Of a stretch of DNA of 11,001 nucleotides, positions 6,353-11,001 are shown in pieces; the first letter of the stretch is position 1; each line of letters starts with the position of its first letter. The DNA is from Spirochaetaceae bacterium (GTDB taxonomy: Bacteria; Spirochaetota; Spirochaetia; Treponematales; Breznakiellaceae). A program made the translations under genes and the position numbers. Location of the stretch: assembly GCA_031258625.1 (NCBI GenBank), contig JAIRMO010000140.1:1-11001 (forward strand). Direction: 5' to 3'. The notes under the pieces were generated by a model. It saw only the letters and a program-made list of their open reading frames with translations. It had not been told where the DNA came from and searched no databases.

Positions 6353-7609
6353 TTACCGTTCCTCCATCATGAGAAGGGCCATCACCTTGGCATCCCCCAG
6401 GATGTTGGCGAGGACCGCGTATTCGTTGGGCTGATGGGCGGTATGATCCATACGGCTCCATACCACCGAATCAAGCCCGGCGTTTCGGAGGTAGGCCCCC
6501 ACGGTACCGCCCCCGATACCGATGGGCCGGGTTTCCACCCCGTACACCTCCCGGACGGCCCCGGAGAGGAATTTTACCAGGGGCGCCTCCGGGGAAGTGG
6601 CCTTGGATTCGATGGACTGGAGGAGGGTATAGGCGATTTTTATCCGGTATTTATGTTCCACCTCCCCCATAATGCGGTCTACCGCCTCAAGGACCGCCCT
6701 GATAGGATACCGGGGGAGGATCCGCATGTCCATATAAAAAACGTCCTCCCCGGGGATGGTGTTGACATTGGGGACATTGGCCTCTTTTTTCGTGGGCTGG
6801 AAGGTGGAACAATCGGGCTCAAAGAGGGGGTCCCGGTCCGGAAACTGTTCCGAAAGGCCGTAATGGAGCCGGACCGCCAGATCCGCCCCGGCCAGGTGGG
6901 CGTTATTCCCCTGATGGGGCCGGGAACCGTGGGCTTGGGCTCCGGTGGTGATAAACCGGACCCAGAGGATGTTTTTTTCGGCGATCTCGATGGTTTCCCC
7001 CTGGGAGTCCCCGCCGTCGGGGATGAGGATCATATCGTCCTCGCGGAAGATGGCGGGGATGGTTTTCCCCTGGTTTTTGAGGAGCCAGTCTATACCGTAG
7101 ACGCTGCCGTTTTCCTCATCCGCCACGAAAAGGAGCTTTACCGTGTGGGGCGGGGTAATTCCCTGGGTAATCAGGGACAGGGCGGCCAGTACCGAGGAAC
7201 AAAGCCCCTGCTGGTTATCCTCTACCCCCCGGCCCACAAGGACCGGTCCCTGGGGGCCCTCCCGCTGAATCACCTGCCAGGGATCGCTCTCCCACAGGGA
7301 CGCCTCCCCGGGGGGGACCACGTCCAGGTGGCTCATGATCCACAGCCGTTTGGCGTCGGTTTTACCGGGGATAGTGGCGATGAGGTTGGGCCTTACCCCT
7401 CCGGCGGCCCGCTCGTCCGGGGCGTCATACCGCTCCAGTTGGGTGATCCCCCGGTTTTTGAGCCATTCCTCCAGGAATTTACATTTTTCCCCCTCCCCCT
7501 GACCCCCGGATTCCGGGGATACGGCGGGCCGTTTGGTAAGTTCCGTTTCCAGTTCTAAAATCAGGGCCGTATTTTTTTCAATAAAATTGAATAGGGTTTC
7601 CTTTGCCAT
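6353..7609 (-). CDS. M20-family metallopeptidase (dipeptidase/deacylase type)
   Basis: This is a 418-residue zinc hydrolase of the M20 (ArgE/DapE/CPG2) clan, which cleaves small peptides or acylated amino acids in the cytoplasm. Metal and catalytic residues are visible in order: HLD (His94, Asp96), GRGVEDNQQG (bridging Asp131), ADEENG (catalytic Glu165, metal Glu166), PDGG (Asp198) and AHQPNEY (His392). The inserted dimerisation domain carries AHGSRPHQGNNA with His227, the residue usually lent to the neighbouring active site. No signal peptide is present. The ATG lies 3 bases after the galE stop, with AGGAGGAG inside the end of galE, so the two genes are co-transcribed. The EDNQQG form belongs to a poorly characterised M20 subgroup, so DapE, ArgE or a specific dipeptidase cannot be chosen. 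The family is certain; the substrate is unknown. Confidence 0.93.
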   Translation of the reverse strand: MAKETLFNFIEKNTALILELETELTKRPAVSPESGGQGEGEKCKFLEEWLKNRGITQLERYDAPDERAAGGVRPNLIATIPGKTDAKRLWIMSHLDVVPPGEASLWESDPWQVIQREGPQGPVLVGRGVEDNQQGLCSSVLAALSLITQGITPPHTVKLLFVADEENGSVYGIDWLLKNQGKTIPAIFREDDMILIPDGGDSQGETIEIAEKNILWVRFITTGAQAHGSRPHQGNNAHLAGADLAVRLHYGLSEQFPDRDPLFEPDCSTFQPTKKEANVPNVNTIPGEDVFYMDMRILPRYPIRAVLEAVDRIMGEVEHKYRIKIAYTLLQSIESKATSPEAPLVKFLSGAVREVYGVETRPIGIGGGTVGAYLRNAGLDSVVWSRMDHTAHQPNEYAVLANILGDAKVMALLMMEER

Positions 7610-7612
7610 GTT

Positions 7613-8584
7613 TTAAGCGCTCCTCCTATAGGCTTCCCAGGTGCTGCGGATCAGGGTATCCAGGTCCGAATGACGGGCGGTCCAGTCCAGGACCTCGTGG
7701 GCGAGTTTTGAAGAAGCGGTGAGCTTGGCCGGGTCCCCGGGACGGCGGCCCACGATCCGGACGGGGATGGGCTTGCCGCTGATCCGGCGGGCGGCCTCGA
7801 TAATTTCCATCACCGAAAGCCCGGTTTCGCTGCCCAGGTTGACGATGAGGCTCCGGTCGTTCCGGGTAATATACTCCAAAGCCGCCCCGTGCCCCCGGGC
7901 CAGATCGTTCACATGGACATAGTCCCGGACCCCGGTTCCGTCGGGGGTGTCGTAATCGTTCCCAAAGACCTGAATCTCCGGCCGTTTCCCCGCCGCGGCC
8001 TCCATGATCACCGGGATGAGGTTGGCGGGGTTCTGTTCCAGGCCCGTGATCCGGCCCTGCACATCGTACCCCGCGGCGTTAAAATACCGCAGGCTGGCAA
8101 AACGGATGCCTTTGAGTTTTTCATACCACCCCAGGAAACGCTCGATCTCCAGTTTGGTAAAACCATAGTAATTTTCAGGCCGGGTGGGGTGCCTTTCATC
8201 GATGGGCAGGTACTCCGGCTCCCCGTAAACCGCGGCGCTGGAGGAAAAAACGATGTTTTTGATCCCCCCTTCCACCGCGGCGTTGAGGATGTTTACGGTT
8301 CCGATGATGTTGTTGACCGAATATTTTTCCGGCTTCACCATGGATTCCCCCGCGGCCTTGAAGGCAGCGAGGTGTATGAGGGCGTCAAAACCGCCCCCCG
8401 CGGCCCGAAGCAGGCCCGTATAATCCAGAATATCCCCGTGGATAAAGGCTTCTTCCGGGAAAAGGTTCTCCCGCAGGCCGCTGGAGAGGTTGTCGTATAC
8501 CGTAACCCGATGCCCCCGGTCCAAAAATTCCCGGGCCACATGACTCCCAATATATCCGGCCCCGCCGATGATCAGTATGTTCAT
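7613..8584 (-). CDS. galE: UDP-glucose 4-epimerase GalE
   Basis: This enzyme interconverts UDP-glucose and UDP-galactose (in some members also the N-acetyl sugars), feeding galactose use and surface polysaccharide synthesis. The protein of 323 residues belongs to the extended short-chain dehydrogenase family. The NAD-binding loop GGAGYIGSH is at 7-15, HLAAFKAAGES at 71-81, the catalytic Ser116 in SSSAAVYG, and the Tyr140-x3-Lys144 pair in NYYGFTK. RYFNAAG (167-172) and RPGDPAKL (281-288) are typical of GalE, and the length is close to the usual 320-340. It leads the galE-M20 pair and has a good promoter directly before the ATG, with no ribosome binding site between, so its message is probably leaderless. 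No gal or polysaccharide cluster surrounds it, so the pathway served is open. Confidence 0.95.
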   Translation of the reverse strand: MNILIIGGAGYIGSHVAREFLDRGHRVTVYDNLSSGLRENLFPEEAFIHGDILDYTGLLRAAGGGFDALIHLAAFKAAGESMVKPEKYSVNNIIGTVNILNAAVEGGIKNIVFSSSAAVYGEPEYLPIDERHPTRPENYYGFTKLEIERFLGWYEKLKGIRFASLRYFNAAGYDVQGRITGLEQNPANLIPVIMEAAAGKRPEIQVFGNDYDTPDGTGVRDYVHVNDLARGHGAALEYITRNDRSLIVNLGSETGLSVMEIIEAARRISGKPIPVRIVGRRPGDPAKLTASSKLAHEVLDWTARHSDLDTLIRSTWEAYRRSA

Positions 8585-8619
8585 GGGATAAGTATACTCG
8601 AAAGGGAGGAGCCGGGCAA
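8585..8619 (-). promoter_or_regulatory. galE promoter, predicted leaderless
   Basis: On the minus strand TTGCCC (8619-8614), a 17-base spacer and TATACT (8596-8591) match the consensus at 4/6 and 5/6 with ideal spacing. Only 6 bases (TATCCC) separate the -10 box from the ATG at 8584, so transcription is expected to begin at the start codon or within a base or two of it. Confidence 0.6.
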
Positions 8620-8641
8620 CTAGGTGTCCCCGTTCTCACAG

Positions 8642-8654
8642 ATCACCTGGTGAT
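8642..8654. promoter_or_regulatory. 13-bp palindrome upstream of galE, possible operator
   Basis: ATCACC-T-GGTGAT is a perfect inverted repeat with one central base. It lies about 60 bp upstream of the predicted galE start point, before the -35 box. It could be a binding site for a dimeric regulator. No regulator gene is nearby to name. Confidence 0.35.
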
Positions 8655-8696
8655 AAAACAATGGACAGAGAGGAGTGAAAAGCGGTTTGTTCCGGC

Positions 8697-8710
8697 TGCC
8701 TCCGGAGGCA
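8697..8710. repeat. Perfect 14-bp palindrome
   Basis: TGCCTCCGGAGGCA reads the same on both strands. It overlaps the start of one copy of the duplicated tail motif (8702-8718). It has no loop, so it is more likely a protein site or a part of a larger repeat than an RNA hairpin. Confidence 0.5.
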
Positions 8711-8718
8711 AGAGAAAA
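8702..8718 (-). repeat. Direct repeat copy A of a 17-base tail motif
   Basis: On the minus strand this reads TTTTCTCTTGCCTCCGG. It recurs at 8898-8914 with one mismatch (TTTTCCCTTGCCTCCGG), 196 bp away. Each copy follows a hairpin on the minus strand, so the two form similar hairpin-plus-tail modules. Confidence 0.6.
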
Positions 8719-8719
8719 C

Positions 8720-8752
8720 CCCCGACAAGCAAAGCCTGCCGGGGCTGTTTTT
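8720..8752. terminator. Bidirectional-type intrinsic terminator
   Basis: The stem CCCCG (8720-8724) with CGGGG (8740-8744), extended by CA/TG and GC/GC pairs around two mismatches and closed by an AAA loop, is flanked by AAAA on one side and TTTTT (8748-8752) on the other. On the minus strand it is followed by GTTTTCTC and could end the lipoprotein transcript, about 175 bases past the stop codon. On the + strand it would block antisense transcription. Confidence 0.6.
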
Positions 8753-8768
8753 ATGGATTGACCGCAGG

Positions 8769-8807
8769 GGGCTTCACCCTAAACCATGCCGGTTTAGGGT
8801 AAAGCCC
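8769..8807. repeat. Long near-perfect hairpin, 17-bp stem
   Basis: GGGCTT (8769-8774), one mismatched base, then ACCCTAAACC (8776-8785) pair with GGTTTAGGGT (8791-8800), one base, and AAGCCC (8802-8807), around a 5-base loop. No T run follows on either strand, so it is not a simple terminator. The stem ends next to a second hairpin, GCCCT/AGGGC (8804-8816), which uses the same 3' arm, so the two cannot form together fully. Confidence 0.7.
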
Positions 8808-8823
8808 TTATAGGGCCAGGTTG

Positions 8824-8901
8824 CCCCCCTTCGGGGGGTCTTTAGCCCCTGGGGGGCGGATTCCTTTGAAGTCGGACGGCTGAACGCCGGCGGGGAGCCG
8901 G
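8824..8901. repeat. Cluster of three GC-rich hairpins
   Basis: Three further inverted repeats follow in order. A C-rich/G-rich stem with a cUUCGg-type tetraloop spans 8825-8838. GCCCC/GGGGC with a 3-base loop is at 8845-8857. CCGGC/GCCGG with a 5-base loop is at 8887-8901. None has a T run. The tetraloop is of the very stable class when read from the + strand only. Confidence 0.55.
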
Positions 8902-8934
8902 AGGCAAGGGAAAAGCCTTTAGGCCGTTGGCTTT
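8898..8934 (-). terminator. Weak terminator-like hairpin at the lipoprotein stop, with tail copy B
   Basis: On the minus strand AAAGCC (8934-8929) pairs with GGCTTT (8917-8912) across the TAA stop and is followed by the tail TTTTCCCTTGCCTCCGG (8914-8898), the second copy of the duplicated motif. The stem is short and A/T-rich at the ends, so termination here would be partial at best. Confidence 0.35.
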
Positions 8935-11001
8935 GTGGGATACGTAGTGTCCGTGTCGCTCGTATTCCAGTGGAAATCGCCGTCGCGGTCGGTAACCGCG
9001 CCGGTGGCGTCGAGAAGTATACGTCCGCGATACCCGTAGCCGCCGTTGCCTGCGCTCACGTCGCTGCTTTGTGAACCACTCAATGCATAAGTATCAGCTT
9101 CTTCCTCAATCGTAGGACCCCAATAGTCAATCGCGGTAACCTTGCCGTCAGTTTTCTCCCAGGCTTCATAGGCAAATTGATCCCCATTCCACTTGCCCGT
9201 GTTGTCGCTGCCAAATACCATGAAGAACAATCCGGCATATCCTGTAGTTCTCGCCTGGCCAATCAGGTTGGTGTAGAGATTCTTGTAGAAACTGCTGGTA
9301 TCCGTCGTCGCGTTTGTCACCCAGTTCGAAGCGTTTGTACCGAACTTGTCGTCAAACAGGGCCGGTATACCGACATAATCTCCCGTGCCTAAGAGGTTGA
9401 CGTAAAAGTCGATGTTGCAACCGTTAAGCGTATTATCGCTGATCTGTGGTGTGGCCGTGGAACCGACCCCGATTTTGGCGGGGGCAATGTTCAAAAAGAG
9501 CGCGGAGGCCGGGGCGTTTATGGTTTGAGCACCTCCGGTCTGTGATGTCAGGATATTATCGGTAATGACCATGGACGGATCGTAGTGGCCAATATACACC
9601 CCCTGGGCCGCATTGGTTGAGTATCCCGCCGCTGAAACCGTATTACCGGTAATGCTGATGTTTTTCGGGGTGGCGGCGGTAGGATCTCCGTTTACATAGA
9701 TACCGACGCTAAAATTATAGCCACTCGCCAAGGTACTGTAGGTATAGGATATCGTGGAGTCCTTTACCGTTACGTTGTTATTGGCCAGTTGGTCACCGGT
9801 GAGCCATCCGCTCCCATTGTCGGTTCTACCGATAGTTATAGCGGCAGTATACCTGGTATTCGTAAAGCTGGCGAGAAGCCCCTTGGTTATCGCCGCCTTG
9901 GTCGGTTCGGTAACGGCGATCTTCACCCCGTCCAGGGTTACGTTATCGTTGGCGAGGAGTATGCCGACCGAGAGGGCAGGAGCGGACGAATCCTTCCCCA
10001 GGCCCTTGATGGTGTAGGGCGTGGTGTTGCGCGTATCATCAGCGTCAACGACGATAACGGCGTCTGCGGCGGAGTAGAAGGTTTCGGTAAGGTGTATCAC
10101 CGTGCCCTGCTTATTATTCTCCCTAATATCCTCAATCGCATCCTTTAAATCATTCACCGAGTCCACCAGGACGGATTTCAGCGCGTCGGTATCCACCTCG
10201 CCGGTATCAACCGTAACGATCCCATCCCCCGAAACCGTGCCTGACCCCGTAAGGCTGCCGTTTCCCGTGACGGCGCCGTCCGCCGCAACGGTGACGTTGC
10301 CGTTCACGACGACCTCAACAGCATCCGTCACCGTGACGGTGCCGCTGGTTACCGCAAGGGTCCCGGTCACGGTGACGTTCCCGGCCTCCACGTCGAAGTT
10401 GCCCGCTACTTCGACCGTACCGGCCGCTACCGAAACGGTACCGCCCTGCACGGTGACGGTTCCGCCCGTTTCTACCTTGACGGTCCCACTCGTGGTAAGG
10501 GTGCCGCGTGATTCCACCACAATCTTTCCACCGGCGTCATCATCGCCTTTGGCCACCAGCGTTACGGTACCGCTCGCCGCCACCTCGATTTTAGCGTTCG
10601 CCGCCACCGTTACCACCACATTAGGATTCACCTTAAAGGTAACGCCGCCCGGGATGGCGAGGGAACCAATAGTGGCTTCCACAGCGGCCTTCATGGAGGC
10701 TGCCAGCGCGGGCTTAATCATAATGCTTTGAGTAAGCGTAACCGTTGCTCCCTCGACCTCTGCTACCGTAGTCTTGGCCGCTTTGTTAAGCGTGTCTGTC
10801 AGAGCCCGCGCGTCCTTCTCCGCCTGCGTAGGCCCCGGCACTACCGGATTGCCGGACCCTCCCGATGGGGGGTTGACATCACCGTCCTGTTCCTGGTCTA
10901 TCACCGAACTGCCCGTACTCGAAGGGCAGCCAAGCAGAACCAGGAACGTGATAAGGATCAGCGCCAAGCAGGATACCGCAGCGCCGCTCGTAAAACGACT
11001 C
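8919..11001 (-). CDS. Large repetitive surface lipoprotein, beta-helix type (5' end outside window)
   Basis: The frame is open from the stop at 8919 to the right edge, giving at least 694 residues. A TTG at 10967 could serve as a start, but the upstream codons read SRFTSGAAVSC and complete a normal basic-then-hydrophobic signal peptide, so the true start probably lies beyond 11001. Numbering from that TTG, the lipobox LLGC ends at Cys14 and is followed by a Gly/Pro/Ser linker (15-48). Residues about 107-256 are short strand repeats of the GTVTV/GTVEV kind with a 27-residue higher period. A helical link (258-285) leads to a parallel beta-helix (about 288-525) with NVTLDG, NNVTVKDS, NISITGN and ISDNT turns. 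The C-terminal 150 residues are Trp/Tyr/Gly-rich and not recognised. It is likely an outer-surface structural or carbohydrate-contacting protein; no catalytic motif is seen. Confidence 0.85.
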   Translation of the reverse strand, partial: SRFTSGAAVSCLALILITFLVLLGCPSSTGSSVIDQEQDGDVNPPSGGSGNPVVPGPTQAEKDARALTDTLNKAAKTTVAEVEGATVTLTQSIMIKPALAASMKAAVEATIGSLAIPGGVTFKVNPNVVVTVAANAKIEVAASGTVTLVAKGDDDAGGKIVVESRGTLTTSGTVKVETGGTVTVQGGTVSVAAGTVEVAGNFDVEAGNVTVTGTLAVTSGTVTVTDAVEVVVNGNVTVAADGAVTGNGSLTGSGTVSGDGIVTVDTGEVDTDALKSVLVDSVNDLKDAIEDIRENNKQGTVIHLTETFYSAADAVIVVDADDTRNTTPYTIKGLGKDSSAPALSVGILLANDNVTLDGVKIAVTEPTKAAITKGLLASFTNTRYTAAITIGRTDNGSGWLTGDQLANNNVTVKDSTISYTYSTLASGYNFSVGIYVNGDPTAATPKNISITGNTVSAAGYSTNAAQGVYIGHYDPSMVITDNILTSQTGGAQTINAPASALFLNIAPAKIGVGSTATPQISDNTLNGCNIDFYVNLLGTGDYVGIPALFDDKFGTNASNWVTNATTDTSSFYKNLYTNLIGQARTTGYAGLFFMVFGSDNTGKWNGDQFAYEAWEKTDGKVTAIDYWGPTIEEEADTYALSGSQSSDVSAGNGGYGYRGRILLDATGAVTDRDGDFHWNTSDTDTTYPTKPTA

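Larger units (their letters stand above)
8585..8918. other. Hairpin-rich non-coding region between the lipoprotein gene and galE
   Basis: This gap of 334 bp carries no convincing reading frame. It holds the galE promoter at its left end and, in the remaining 280 bp, at least seven inverted repeats, most of them GC-rich, listed separately. All flanking genes are on the minus strand, so the structures would lie in the 3' trailer of the lipoprotein message. Confidence 0.7.

Noticed and set aside
6305..7558. A 417-codon open frame on the + strand opposite the M20 peptidase, with a ribosome-binding-like AGGGAG before its ATG
   Set aside because: Its protein is Gly/Pro/His-rich with no recognisable domain and lies almost wholly antisense to a gene with all its catalytic motifs. 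Long opposite frames are expected in DNA with this third-position G+C bias. The good-looking start is probably chance.
8585..8918. The hairpin region considered as an integron attachment site, CRISPR array or riboswitch
   Set aside because: There are no regularly spaced identical repeats, no recombinase or cas gene, and no aptamer core that I recognise. The structure is real but not of those kinds as far as can be seen.
10102..10731. Thr/Ser/Pro/Val-rich frame on the + strand, resembling a low-complexity surface protein
   Set aside because: It is the exact shadow of the GTVTV-coding repeats of the minus-strand lipoprotein, so the repetitive look comes from that gene.

Overview
The window reads as chromosomal DNA of a spirochaete, most likely a GC-rich treponeme of the termite-gut type. 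This is inferred from the complete potABCD order (also found in Treponema pallidum), the style of the lipoproteins, and the strongly G+C-biased codon use; no rRNA or other marker fixes the taxon. No CRISPR array, phage gene, transposase or tRNA is visible.

Layout, left to right. Position 41 begins a minus-strand gene that runs off the left edge, divergent from rpmB (ribosomal protein L28, + strand, with its own good promoter). rpmB converges on a PhnP-like metallo-beta-lactamase-fold hydrolase, and the two share a CTAG that supplies both stop codons. A 112-bp divergent region leads to a + strand gene of unknown function (186 aa), which converges on the polyamine ABC transporter operon potABCD (minus strand, 6085 to 1927). 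Its ATPase and two permeases are joined by 4-base GTGA and TTGA overlaps and use only non-ATG starts; the binding lipoprotein potD follows after a 120-bp gap with its own strong ribosome binding site.

Upstream on the same strand are galE (UDP-glucose 4-epimerase) and an M20 metallopeptidase, 3 bases apart and clearly one operon. They are separated from pot by a weak terminator and a region with a consensus TTGACA. galE has a clear promoter whose -10 box lies only 6 bases before the ATG, so its mRNA is predicted to be leaderless. The 1351 gene shows the same spacing, and the hydrolase gene a weaker version.

The right end is a large repetitive lipoprotein gene that is open through the right edge, with signal peptide, lipobox, short GTVTV-type strand repeats and a parallel beta-helix. 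Between it and galE lie 334 bp of non-coding DNA dense with hairpins, including a near-perfect 17-bp stem and a duplicated 17-base tail. That region, the leaderless promoters, the palindrome-built tail of PotA and the altered PotD ligand pocket are the parts most worth a second look. I see no clear undescribed multi-gene system here.
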